Source of the DNA: Vibrio splendidus
Lineage (GTDB): Bacteria > Pseudomonadota > Gammaproteobacteria > Enterobacterales > Vibrionaceae
Length of the DNA: 64,000 nucleotides
NCBI RefSeq assembly: GCF_001557875.1
Contig: NZ_LNRF01000003.1
Coordinates: forward strand, 248,001 to 312,000
Direction: 5' to 3'
A program made the position numbers and the translations under genes. Positions 11,122-18,376 of this stretch are shown here, in pieces. Below the pieces are notes generated by a model. That model saw only the letters and a program-made list of their open reading frames with translations, was not told the DNA's origin and searched no databases. Every line of letters begins with the position of its first letter. Positions within the stretch are counted from its first letter, which is position 1.

Positions 11122-11976
11122 ATGTTTGAGCTGAAAAAAGTAGTGTCTTCGCTATTGATGCCACTGCCAGCAATGTTAATTCTCGCTTTTCTGGGTTTAG
11201 CCCTAGTGATGTTTACTACCAAAAGGAAGACTGGTTGCCTAATCACCCTTTCAGCCCTATGTGGTATTTTCCTAATCGCTTTCCAGCCAGTTTCTAGTCA
11301 ACTTTTAATGCCAATGGAAAGGCAACACACCGCTTTTTTACCTGTCGATGAAACCGTCGATTACGTGATGGTTCTCGGAAGTGGTCACGTCGTAGATGAC
11401 CAAATTCCACCGACATCAGAACTTAGTCGCACCGGCCTGATGCGCTTAAGTGAAGGGATTCGTATTCTACGCCTTTACCCTGGTGCAAAACTTATTTTGT
11501 CTGGCTATGGCGCAGGCACTGAAGTAAGTAACGCAAGAATGATGGCTAAAGTTGCATTAGCACTAGGCGTAGCAAAACCTGATATCATTCTGCTTGAAAC
11601 AGCAAAAGACACCTGGGAAGAAGCCCGCCAAGCTGCTGCGTTTGTTAAGAATAAAAGAATGGTGCTAGTGACTTCAGCGAGCCATATGACTCGCGCACTG
11701 AATGAATTCAATGCTGCCGGCATGAAACCTCTACCAGCACCAACTAACTACCTTGCCCAAGAAGGGATTGTTGAGCCTTGGAATAAGTATATGCCAAAAG
11801 CTCTCTACCTTGAGCAGACTGAGCGTTACTGGCACGAAACCATGGGGTTGGTTTGGCAAAGCCTGCGTGATTGGCTTGATACAAGTAATGACCCGGTCGA
11901 ACAGCCTATTGTTGTTCCCGAAGCATCCAGCCTTGTTGAAGGTGGCAGTGACGTTTCTGCAGCACAGTCTCAATAA
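11122..11976 (+). CDS. elyC: Envelope biogenesis factor ElyC (DUF218/SanA family)
   Basis: Inner-membrane protein with a DUF218 domain, linked in E. coli to peptidoglycan synthesis and lipid-carrier use. The start is placed at ATG 11122 (MFELKKVVSS, 284 aa), matching the E. coli N-terminus, rather than at 11023 in the same frame. Two membrane segments occupy roughly residues 10-55. The DUF218 domain follows with VDYVMVLGSGH, LSRTGLMRLSEGIR, KLILSGYG and LVTSASHMTRA. The C-terminus past about 255 is variable and acidic. Divergent from cmoM, as in enterobacteria. Confidence 0.9.
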   Translation: MFELKKVVSSLLMPLPAMLILAFLGLALVMFTTKRKTGCLITLSALCGIFLIAFQPVSSQLLMPMERQHTAFLPVDETVDYVMVLGSGHVVDDQIPPTSELSRTGLMRLSEGIRILRLYPGAKLILSGYGAGTEVSNARMMAKVALALGVAKPDIILLETAKDTWEEARQAAAFVKNKRMVLVTSASHMTRALNEFNAAGMKPLPAPTNYLAQEGIVEPWNKYMPKALYLEQTERYWHETMGLVWQSLRDWLDTSNDPVEQPIVVPEASSLVEGGSDVSAAQSQ

Positions 11977-12000
11977 GTAGACTGCATAAAATATTCAGTA

Positions 12001-12037
12001 AAAAAAAGCCGAGACATCAAAGATGCCTCGGCTTTTT
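12001..12037. terminator. Bidirectional terminator between elyC and torR
   Basis: GCCGAG at 12008-12013 pairs with CTCGGC at 12027-12032, with an inner CATC/GATG stem. It is flanked by an A-run and a T-run, so it can end both converging transcripts. Confidence 0.9.
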
Positions 12038-12070
12038 AACATTCAAATATCCTAATACACTCAACGGGAA

Positions 12071-12784
12071 TTAGTCACCAGCAAACATGTAACCTTCACC
12101 GTGAACCGTCACAAAAATTTGTGGGTTCTTAGGATCGAACTCCATTTTTGCACGCATACGACGGATTAGTACGTCGATGGTACGGTCATTAGGCGCATCC
12201 ACACGGTGGCTGATCATATTGAGAATACGCTCACGGCTTAACACCTGATTAGGGTAAGAAGAGAGGGCAACCAATAATTCATATTCAGCTTTCGTCAGTT
12301 TAACCGGTTCACCGTTTTTGCTTAACGCACGACGAGGGATATCAAATGTCCACTCACCAAAACGAACCACCGATTCATCTTCTGATTCTTCAGCCGCACC
12401 GGCTGCCGTTTTACGAGCGGCAGAAATACGCCAAAGTAGGTTTTTCACTCGAACCAATAACTCGCGAAGTTCGAAGGGTTTAGTAACGTAATCGTCAGCG
12501 CCCATTTCAAGGCCTACAATTTTGTCGATGCTATCCGTGCGTCCAGTAACTAAAATAATTCCAATGTCTGATTGACTGCGTAATTCGCGAGTTAGCATCA
12601 ATCCATCTTCGCCTGGTAAGTTGATGTCCAGCATAATGAGGTCAACGTTGTTTTCTTCTAACACGCCTCTCATTTGAGCGCCGCTTTCGGCTTCGCTCAC
12701 TGTGTAACCTTCGTTCTGGAAGTATCCAACCAGTTTACTGCGGGTTACCACATCATCTTCTACGACTAATACGTGATAGCTCAT
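12071..12784 (-). CDS. torR: Two-component response regulator TorR
   Basis: OmpR-type response regulator of TMAO respiration, partner of the TorS sensor kinase (not in this window). It has 237 aa. The receiver domain (1-120) has the acidic pair ED at 9-10, the phospho-acceptor Asp in LIMLDINLPGEDG (about residue 53), Thr in VTGR and Lys in VTKPF. The winged-helix DNA-binding domain runs from about 140 to 235 and ends VTVHGEGYMFAGD. The segment VGLEMGADDYVTKP and the LVRVKNLLWRI linker match TorR better than ArcA. It is divergent from torD, with a candidate tor box in the 256-bp spacer. Confidence 0.9.
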   Translation of the reverse strand: MSYHVLVVEDDVVTRSKLVGYFQNEGYTVSEAESGAQMRGVLEENNVDLIMLDINLPGEDGLMLTRELRSQSDIGIILVTGRTDSIDKIVGLEMGADDYVTKPFELRELLVRVKNLLWRISAARKTAAGAAEESEDESVVRFGEWTFDIPRRALSKNGEPVKLTKAEYELLVALSSYPNQVLSRERILNMISHRVDAPNDRTIDVLIRRMRAKMEFDPKNPQIFVTVHGEGYMFAGD

Positions 12785-12823
12785 CTACACCACTTTTCTT
12801 ATTTAATAGTTTCAGTGACTATT

Positions 12824-12833
12824 CTATTCATAA
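12824..12833 (+). promoter_or_regulatory. Candidate tor box (TorR site)
   Basis: CTATTCATAA matches 8 of 10 bases of the E. coli tor-box consensus CTGTTCATAT. It lies 40 bp upstream of torR in the torR/torD spacer. A single decamer has limited weight; the context is the main support. Confidence 0.35.
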
Positions 12834-12963
12834 CTCGTAACAATTCTAGTAGTACACAAGATAAAAGCCAGAAACATGGATTTTTTTTGATACAAGACAA
12901 TCTTAAACCTTGCTATTTATCTTCCATCGCAATTCAATATAGGCATTACTACTAACGAGTAAC

Positions 12964-12978
12964 TTTGCGTTTCGCAAA
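12964..12978. promoter_or_regulatory. Perfect palindrome upstream of torD
   Basis: TTTGCG at 12964-12969 and CGCAAA at 12973-12978 form an exact inverted repeat around TTT. It lies 63 bp before the torD start. It could be an operator for a dimeric regulator or a short leader hairpin; no T-run follows, so it is not a terminator. Confidence 0.35.
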
Positions 12979-13040
12979 TAACCTTGTTATTCAGCCTTCG
13001 TACCCCAGGTATTACGAAAGACGATATTAGGATTAATCAA

Positions 13041-13688
13041 ATGAAAGAAACGAAAGCATTCAACGAGCAAAGAGCCGAAATATACTGGTGGCTATCAAGC
13101 TTATTCGCAAAAGAGCTCACTCAAGAAGAGCTCGATCACTACCACTCTGTTGAGATTCGTTCTTTCCTAACTGGTTTAGGCGAAAATGAAACACTAAAGC
13201 CTGCGATTGATCGCTTAGTAGATGCACTGAACCGTCTCCAAACACGTGAAGATGCACAACTCGAACTGTCTGCAGACTTTTGCGATCTTTTCTTAAAGAC
13301 AGACAAACACGGCGCTCTTCCTTACGCTTCCATGTATATCGGCGAAACTGGCCTTTTAAATGATAAACCTGCAAAAGATATGGAAGAGATCATGGCTAAG
13401 CACAACTTAGTCGTAAACCAAGATCTAAAAGAGCCAGCAGACCACATCGCTATCGAACTCGATTTTCTTGGTAATTTGATCATCCGTTCTAATGAAACGG
13501 ATCTTGAAGAAGAACTAGAAAAATCGTTCGCCGTTCAACAGCAGTTTATCGAACAACAACTGCTTACTTGGGTGCCAAGGTTCAACGTAAAATGTCATGA
13601 CGTTGACGAATTCGGTTTCTACGCTTCAGTCTCAGCTCTGCTACTGGCATTCTGCACATTAGACACTCAATACCTTGCTGGTGAATAA
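13041..13688 (+). CDS. torD: TMAO reductase chaperone TorD
   Basis: Cytosolic chaperone of the TorD/DmsD family. It binds the TorA apoprotein and its Tat signal and helps molybdenum cofactor insertion. The start is placed at ATG 13041 ([19 protein letters not shown], 215 aa) behind an AGGA site; the frame is open 57 bp further upstream without support. The all-helical family pattern is visible: [13 protein letters not shown] at the N-terminus, the [11 protein letters not shown] block, and [14 protein letters not shown], the conserved core motif. The reductase torA and cytochrome torC are not adjacent, so the chaperone is uncoupled from its client here. A hairpin terminator follows. Confidence 0.92.
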   Translation: MKETKAFNEQRAEIYWWLSSLFAKELTQEELDHYHSVEIRSFLTGLGENETLKPAIDRLVDALNRLQTREDAQLELSADFCDLFLKTDKHGALPYASMYIGETGLLNDKPAKDMEEIMAKHNLVVNQDLKEPADHIAIELDFLGNLIIRSNETDLEEELEKSFAVQQQFIEQQLLTWVPRFNVKCHDVDEFGFYASVSALLLAFCTLDTQYLAGE

Positions 13689-13730
13689 GTTTATTGGATG
13701 ATTTGGTAAATAAATTCAGCAGAATGTGAC

Positions 13731-13760
13731 AATTCACCCGGATTTCTGGGTGAATTTTAT
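13731..13760 (+). terminator. torD terminator
   Basis: AATTCACCC at 13731-13739 pairs with GGGTGAATT at 13748-13756, followed by TTATT. It lies 43 bp after the torD stop. Confidence 0.7.
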
Positions 13761-13793
13761 TGCGAGTAATTTCTAGTCAGTCTAAAATTGTGA

Positions 13794-13809
13794 CCGCAAA
13801 CGATAAAAT
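13794..13809 (+). promoter_or_regulatory. Candidate PUR box (PurR operator)
   Basis: CCGCAAACGATAAAAT matches 9 of the 12 defined positions of the PurR operator consensus (ANGCAANCGNTTNCNT). Its right half, TAAAAT at 13804-13809, would also serve as a -10 element. Repressor binding would then block the promoter, consistent with purR autoregulation as in E. coli. No clear -35 is seen. Confidence 0.45.
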
Positions 13810-13819
13810 ATGAAACATT

Positions 13820-13860
13820 CACGAAATGCTATGCTTATTAAAGTTCAGAGCATTTCGGTG
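13820..13860 (+). ncRNA. Leader hairpin upstream of purR (possible small RNA or attenuator)
   Basis: GAAATGCT at 13823-13830 pairs perfectly with AGCATTTC at 13849-13856. CAC/GTG at 13820-13822 and 13858-13860 extends the stem past one bulged base. It sits directly before an intrinsic terminator and after a candidate promoter, so a discrete RNA of roughly 75 nt is possible. I do not recognise a named RNA family. Confidence 0.45.
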
Positions 13861-13867
13861 TTAAGAC

Positions 13868-13898
13868 AAGCCGCTCAATAGCGGTTTTTTGTTTTTTA
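13868..13898 (+). terminator. Intrinsic terminator inside the purR leader
   Basis: CCGCT at 13871-13875 pairs with AGCGG at 13880-13884 across a CAAT loop, followed by TTTTTT and another T-run. It is 120 bp before the purR start, downstream of the torD terminator, so it ends something that begins within this gap or attenuates purR. Confidence 0.7.
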
Positions 13899-14004
13899 GC
13901 ACTTTAGTACCCAAAGAGCCCTACAAATTTAAGCTCTTAGTTAGGTAGCTTAACGGCTACTTCATTCCGTACTTTGGGAAAGTAGCTTCTAATAGGATAA
14001 AACC

Positions 14005-15009
14005 ATGGCCACTATCAAAGATGTCGCTCGCTTAGCCGGCGTATCAACAACAACCGTTTCTCACGTAATCAACAAAACTCGCTTTGTTGCTGAAGCGACT
14101 CAAGAAAAAGTAAACAAAGCAGTAGATGAACTTAACTATGCGCCAAGTGCAGTTGCTCGTAGTTTGAAGTGCAATACAACACGCACTATCGGCATGCTAG
14201 TTACTCAATCAACTAACCTATTCTTCTCTGAAGTTATCGATGGTGTTGAGAGCTACTGTTACCGTCAAGGTTACACTTTGATCCTGTGTAATACGGGCGG
14301 TATCTATGAGAAGCAACGTGATTACATTCGAATGCTTGCTGAGAAACGTGTAGATGGCATCTTAGTGATGTGTTCTGACCTAACTGAAGAACTGAGAGAG
14401 ATGTTAGACCGTCACGCTGACATCCCTAAAGTAATAATGGACTGGGGTCCAGAGAGTTCTCAAGCTGATAAGATCATCGATAACTCTGAAGAAGGTGGCT
14501 ATCTAGCAACCAAATACCTCATTGAACGCGGTCACTCTAAGATTGCTTGTTTAAGTGGCCACTTAGACAAAGCAGCATGTGTTGAGCGTATCGCTGGTTA
14601 CAAGCGCGCACTCAATGAAGCAAAGATTACTGCCGATGATGATATGATCATTGAAGGTAACTTCGAGTGTGATACGGCTGTTCTTGCTGCAGAGCAAATC
14701 GTAGAGATGGAAGATCGTCCAACCGCAGTATTCTGCTTTAATGACACAATGGCACTAGGCCTAATGAGCCGCCTGCAAGAGAAAGGAATTCGCATTCCTG
14801 AAGATATTTCCGTGATTGGTTACGACAACATCGAACTGGCTGAATACTTCTCCCCACCGTTAACTACGGTTCACCAACCTAAGCGTCGTGTTGGTAAGAA
14901 TGCATTCGAAATTCTGTTAGAGCGCATAAAAGATAAAGATCATGAAAAACGCGTCTTCGAAATGCACCCTGAAATTGTTGAACGAAGTACAGTTAAAACG
15001 TTAAATTAA
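14005..15009 (+). CDS. purR: Purine repressor PurR
   Basis: LacI-family repressor that uses hypoxanthine or guanine as corepressor and controls purine synthesis genes. It has 334 aa. The N-terminal helix-turn-helix and hinge ([25 protein letters not shown] style, about 1-58, with AVARSLK hinge helix) are nearly identical to E. coli PurR. The periplasmic-binding-like effector domain follows, with [27 protein letters not shown] and [28 protein letters not shown] at 14005 follows an AGGA site. A candidate PUR box, a leader hairpin and a terminator precede it, suggesting autoregulation plus a transcript-level step. Confidence 0.97.
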   Translation: MATIKDVARLAGVSTTTVSHVINKTRFVAEATQEKVNKAVDELNYAPSAVARSLKCNTTRTIGMLVTQSTNLFFSEVIDGVESYCYRQGYTLILCNTGGIYEKQRDYIRMLAEKRVDGILVMCSDLTEELREMLDRHADIPKVIMDWGPESSQADKIIDNSEEGGYLATKYLIERGHSKIACLSGHLDKAACVERIAGYKRALNEAKITADDDMIIEGNFECDTAVLAAEQIVEMEDRPTAVFCFNDTMALGLMSRLQEKGIRIPEDISVIGYDNIELAEYFSPPLTTVHQPKRRVGKNAFEILLERIKDKDHEKRVFEMHPEIVERSTVKTLN

Positions 15010-15035
15010 TTGACAACTCGAGTTTAATTGCATCA

Positions 15036-15061
15036 AGCGCACCTTTAGGTGCGCTTTTTTT
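15036..15061 (+). terminator. purR terminator
   Basis: AGCGCACC at 15036-15043 pairs with GGTGCGCT at 15048-15055 across a TTTA loop, followed by seven T. It lies 26 bp after the purR stop. Confidence 0.92.
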
Positions 15062-15180
15062 ATCAACAGCTATAATGAACCCATATGCACAACAGAAAGA
15101 TCATTAATTGAAGCAATATCACATTTTGAAATATCAAGTGTGAGTCTCATTCAACAAAAACTTTATTCTATTCAATCAGT

Positions 15181-15267
15181 CACGCACAGGGCAAACCACT
15201 TGAAAAAGTGAGACGCAAAGCTTCCGGCCTAAACCACTCGTTGGTATGGTAGCGGGGTTACCGATGG
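15181..15267 (+). promoter_or_regulatory. Cyclic-di-GMP-I riboswitch (GEMM, Vc2 type)
   Basis: The aptamer is recognised by near identity with V. cholerae Vc2. In order it shows CACGCACAGGGCAAACC, the GACGCAAAGC element, CCGGCCTAAACCA, then GGTAGCGGGGTTACCGATGG. The GCAAACC and CTAAACC tetraloop/receptor pieces are intact, and differences fall mainly in the P2 and P1b stems and loops. It sits 125 nt upstream of tfoY, the same gene as in V. cholerae, and would couple TfoY output to second-messenger level. The downstream CATTTTGC (15328-15335) is an exact complement of GCAAAATG (15267-15274), a possible expression-platform pairing. Confidence 0.96.
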
Positions 15268-15309
15268 CAAAATGCAGTAAGTACTAATAATTTAGTAATT
15301 TACGGCTTA

Positions 15310-15339
15310 TTGACAATTTAATTGCAACATTTTGCTAAT
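15310..15339 (+). promoter_or_regulatory. Candidate riboswitch-independent tfoY promoter
   Basis: TTGACA at 15310-15315 is an exact -35; GCTAAT at 15334-15339 is a 4-of-6 -10 with an 18-bp spacer. It lies between the aptamer and tfoY, so its transcripts would lack the riboswitch. It overlaps the CATTTTGC segment proposed as an expression-platform partner. Confidence 0.4.
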
Positions 15340-15392
15340 CTCTCGGACCTGCTTATTTGGTGGCGTAGTTCAAATACACCGAGATAAATAAC

Positions 15393-15983
15393 ATGGATAA
15401 ACCGATACTAAAGGACTCAATGAAGTTATTTGAGCCCCTAGGAAAAATAAAATCACGCTCAATGTTTGGTGGCTTCGGTCTTTTTGCTGATGACACTATG
15501 TTTGCTCTGGTTGTAAATGACCAGCTGCACATACGAGCAGAAAAATGCACAACAAAACAATTCGAACAACAAGGGTTTCAACCGTACGTCTACAAAAAAC
15601 GTGGTTTCCCTGTCGTTACTAAATATTTCGCTTTACCTGAGGGCCTGTGGCAAGACCAAGAAAAAATCTTGCAGCTTGCAACCACGTCTCTAGGTTTTGC
15701 TAAAGAAGAAAAAGCCGAGCAGTCTTCTGCTAAGCCTACTCGACTCAAAGATCTGCCTAACCTTCGACTCGCTACTGAACGCATGTTGAAAAAAGCAGGG
15801 ATCGATTCCGTAGAACGTTTATATGAATCAGGCTCTGTAAACGCATTTAACGCCATCAAGGAATCGCATGCGTCTTCTGTCAGTATTGAACTACTTTGGG
15901 CGCTAGAAGGTGCGATCAATGGTACACATTGGTCAGTTATACCGCAGCAGCGTCGTGAAGAGCTTATCAATCGCGTCAATTAG
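15393..15983 (+). CDS. tfoY: TfoX-family regulator TfoY
   Basis: Small cytosolic regulator of the TfoX/Sxy family. In V. cholerae, TfoY drives motility, extracellular enzymes and the type VI secretion system in response to c-di-GMP. It has 196 aa. The TfoX_N domain (about 1-105) holds [22 protein letters not shown] and the KRGFPV block. The TfoX_C helix-hairpin-helix-like domain (about 115-195) begins [20 protein letters not shown]. Location behind a Vc2-type riboswitch identifies it as TfoY rather than the chitin-induced TfoX. The ribosome site is weak (GAGA), in keeping with translation being a control point. Confidence 0.95.
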   Translation: MDKPILKDSMKLFEPLGKIKSRSMFGGFGLFADDTMFALVVNDQLHIRAEKCTTKQFEQQGFQPYVYKKRGFPVVTKYFALPEGLWQDQEKILQLATTSLGFAKEEKAEQSSAKPTRLKDLPNLRLATERMLKKAGIDSVERLYESGSVNAFNAIKESHASSVSIELLWALEGAINGTHWSVIPQQRREELINRVN

Positions 15984-16013
15984 CATTGTCAGTGCAAACT
16001 ATCTACATAACTA

Positions 16014-16038
16014 AGCCGCATTTTTGCGGCTTTTTTTA
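16014..16038 (+). terminator. tfoY terminator
   Basis: AGCCGCA at 16014-16020 pairs with TGCGGCT at 16025-16031, followed by a run of T. Confidence 0.92.
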
Positions 16039-16116
16039 TATCTACTGAAAGTTAATCTAAGCTTTGCCTGTCTATCTATACTATCGGTATGCATTGAAAA
16101 TTTAGAGGAAGTATCA

Positions 16117-16797
16117 ATGAGTAAGAAAATGATATTGGGTATTATATTGGTAGTAATCATCGTCTTGTTAGGCGTCAATTTTGGCCAATACCTCACGCTT
16201 GAAAATGCTAAGGCCCAACAAGCCGTTTTAAATGACTACATTGACAGCAACTTTATTGCCGCCGCCGCTATCTATTTTATTGCGTATGTAATGATCACTG
16301 CTTTCTCAATTCCAGGCGCCGCTGTTGTTACCCTGCTTGGAGCTGCTCTATTTGGCTTCTGGAATAGTTTACTGCTGGTATCTTTCGCAAGTGCAATTGG
16401 TGCTACCCTTGCTTTTCTAAGTAGCCGTTATCTGTTACGTGACTGGATTCAAACCAAATTTGGTGACAAGTTAGCGACAATTAACAAGGGCGTTGAAAAA
16501 GACGGCGCATTTTACTTGTTTTCTCTGCGTCTAATTCCTGTGTTCCCATTCTTCCTTATCAACCTGTTGATGGGGCTAACTCCTATGTCGGTGAGTCGTT
16601 ACTACATTACGAGTCAAATCGGGATGTTGCCGGGTACTGCTGTTTTCTTGAATGCTGGTACTCAACTCGCAGAAATTGATTCACTTTCGGGCATCGTGTC
16701 GCCTTCAGTACTATTGTCATTTGCATTACTAGGGATATTCCCAATTATTGCTAAGTGGTTGATGGGGAAGTTTCGCTCAACACCAGTGGCTGAATAA
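16117..16797 (+). CDS. TVP38/TMEM64 (DedA-like) membrane protein
   Basis: Polytopic inner-membrane protein of the SNARE-associated/VTT superfamily, 226 aa from ATG 16117. That start has a strong AGAGGAAG site; the frame extends 93 bp upstream into the tfoY terminator and is rejected. An N-terminal membrane anchor (about 5-25) precedes the core with AFSIPGAAVVTLLGAALFG, the GATLAFLSSRYLLRDW block, FSLRLIPVFPFFLINLLMG and the re-entrant GMLPGTAVFLNAG. Family members are proposed lipid scramblases or small-molecule transporters; the substrate here is unknown. The next gene, 46 bp downstream on the same strand, may be cotranscribed. Confidence 0.85.
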   Translation: MSKKMILGIILVVIIVLLGVNFGQYLTLENAKAQQAVLNDYIDSNFIAAAAIYFIAYVMITAFSIPGAAVVTLLGAALFGFWNSLLLVSFASAIGATLAFLSSRYLLRDWIQTKFGDKLATINKGVEKDGAFYLFSLRLIPVFPFFLINLLMGLTPMSVSRYYITSQIGMLPGTAVFLNAGTQLAEIDSLSGIVSPSVLLSFALLGIFPIIAKWLMGKFRSTPVAE

Positions 16798-16843
16798 CGT
16801 ATATAGCTAAATAACGCATATAGCCAGATAAGGTTCTATTTCA

Positions 16844-17161
16844 ATGAAGATCTTCAGTGCATCGAATCCGACAGAAGCCCACATCATCTGTGGATTACTA
16901 GAAAGTGAGAATATTGCGTGTGAAGTCCGTGGGGAGGGTTTGTTTGGTTTAAAAGGTGAAATCCCATTCACAGAAGAAACTGACCCTTACGTATGGTTAT
17001 ATGAGCCAGAATTGGCCAGTAAAGCCCGCACGATTGTTAATGACTACCAAAAACAGCAAGATTCTATTATCTATGAAGAGTGGCGTTGTAGTAAATGTCA
17101 TGAAGTTAACGAAGCTCAATTTGGTTCATGCTGGCAGTGCGGCGCTGCTTCACCTGAATAG
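16844..17161 (+). CDS. DUF2007 protein with C-terminal zinc ribbon
   Basis: Small 105-aa cytosolic protein. The N-terminal 65 residues fit DUF2007 (KIFSASNPTEAHIICGLLESENIACEVRG), a domain found in putative signal-transducing proteins and some regulatory fusions. The C-terminus is a Cys4 zinc ribbon: WRCSKCHEVNEAQFGSCWQCGA, two CxxC pairs about 12 residues apart. An AAGG site precedes the ATG. A zinc ribbon suggests contact with a nucleic acid or a partner protein. No experimental function is known to me. Confidence 0.8.
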   Translation: MKIFSASNPTEAHIICGLLESENIACEVRGEGLFGLKGEIPFTEETDPYVWLYEPELASKARTIVNDYQKQQDSIIYEEWRCSKCHEVNEAQFGSCWQCGAASPE

Positions 17162-17212
17162 CAGAGTTTCAATTATCACAGAAAACGATTCTGTAAAAGA
17201 CCGCCTCCAAAT

Positions 17213-17250
17213 AAAAACGGGAAGCTAAAATTAGCTTCCCGTTTTTATTT
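17213..17250. terminator. Bidirectional terminator
   Basis: ACGGGAAGCTAA at 17217-17228 pairs with TTAGCTTCCCGT at 17231-17242, with flanking A and T runs. It serves the DUF2007 gene on plus and the converging hydrolase gene on minus. Confidence 0.92.
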
Positions 17251-17292
17251 TAATTCTATTCAAGCATCTGCTCTGATAAAGAACCTAGATAA

Positions 17293-18129
17293 TCACTGAA
17301 TTTGCTTTTGAATAAAAGCGATAGATTGTTGATTGAACTCTTCAGGGTTTTCGACATTACATACATGCCCACAGTTAGCGATCTCTACCAACTCACTCGA
17401 CTTATGTGCTTCCACCATTTCTTTAACTGGCTTGATGAACATATAATCGCGTTCACCCATCAAATACAAAGTTGGAATCGGCAACTCTCTGTCTTTGAAG
17501 TACTTCATCAATGGATTTACATCTGCAGTGAGGATAAACCAACGTTTAAACTCTTTTTGGCACAGCTTTTTAGCTTCGCGGATAAACAGGTGACGTGACT
17601 CTTTCTGACTTTTTTGCGGCATCACAACATAAGCAAATAAGCTGTATAACCACATATAAGGAATAATATGCTTACTCAGGTTTCCTAATTTTATTAAGAC
17701 TTGAGAGCGAGTGTTGAGTTTAGTTACCGCACCACCAAGCACCATTGAGCGCACTCTGCTCGCAGCCAATTCAGCCACGTTGCGAACGATAATCGTGCCC
17801 AAAGACATACCCACGAAGTGCGCAGAGCGGATTTTGAGATGGTCTAACACTTTAAGAATATCAAGCGTCACCGCCTTGAACGTATAACGATTCGAAATCA
17901 ACTCTTTAAGTATATTGTCTGATTTACCATGCCCTCTGAGGTCGATGAGAAGCAAATTGAAATGCTGCTTATACGCTTTGATCTGCTTGAACCAAATGGA
18001 GGAACTGCCTCCTGCGCCATGCACAAATACAACCCACTCATCACTCGTAGGGTGAGTAAATGTTTTATGAAATAGTAAACTCTCAGACATACCTATCGCT
18101 TTAATTATTGGAGTGGAGCTCTGCCTCAT
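17293..18129 (-). CDS. Alpha/beta hydrolase
   Basis: Alpha/beta-fold hydrolase, about 278 aa. Visible landmarks are the oxyanion loop VHGAGGSSSIW, then DLRGHGKS, the nucleophile elbow GMSLG, the acid Asp in LMGERDYMF and the catalytic His in NCGHVCNVENPEEF. No signal peptide is evident, so it is probably cytosolic; the substrate cannot be told from sequence. The start is uncertain: GTG 18132, ATG 18129 and ATG 18090 (MSESLLFHKTF) are all in frame and none has a clear ribosome site. The last gives the most typical N-terminus. Confidence 0.82.
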   Translation of the reverse strand: MRQSSTPIIKAIGMSESLLFHKTFTHPTSDEWVVFVHGAGGSSSIWFKQIKAYKQHFNLLLIDLRGHGKSDNILKELISNRYTFKAVTLDILKVLDHLKIRSAHFVGMSLGTIIVRNVAELAASRVRSMVLGGAVTKLNTRSQVLIKLGNLSKHIIPYMWLYSLFAYVVMPQKSQKESRHLFIREAKKLCQKEFKRWFILTADVNPLMKYFKDRELPIPTLYLMGERDYMFIKPVKEMVEAHKSSELVEIANCGHVCNVENPEEFNQQSIAFIQKQIQ

Positions 18130-18292
18130 CACGAGGCGATGACCAAGGATATCACGCTATTAAGAACTTTAAGTGATAATAGTGTCAAACCTAACATTAG
18201 TCATGTGAATACCTACCCTGCCTTTTCTACATGACTCAAATGAGTTTGCAAGCTTTGTCTTCGTAAACGAGATGTGCTCTGACCAGAAAACA

Positions 18293-18326
18293 AGAAGGCA
18301 CTCTGTTATGAGAGTGCCTTCTTCTA
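18293..18326 (-). terminator. glgA terminator
   Basis: AGAAGGCACTCT at 18293-18304 pairs with AGAGTGCCTTCT at 18311-18322. A T-rich tract follows on the minus strand. It lies between the glgA stop and the hydrolase start. Confidence 0.85.
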
Positions 18327-18376
18327 TTAAGAACTGCAATTGTTCATAAACTAACTTTTTAAGCTAAGTCAGCAAG

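Noticed and set aside
12071..12784. Reading the response regulator as ArcA
   Set aside because: The length fits, but the receiver and linker blocks match TorR, and torD is its divergent neighbour.
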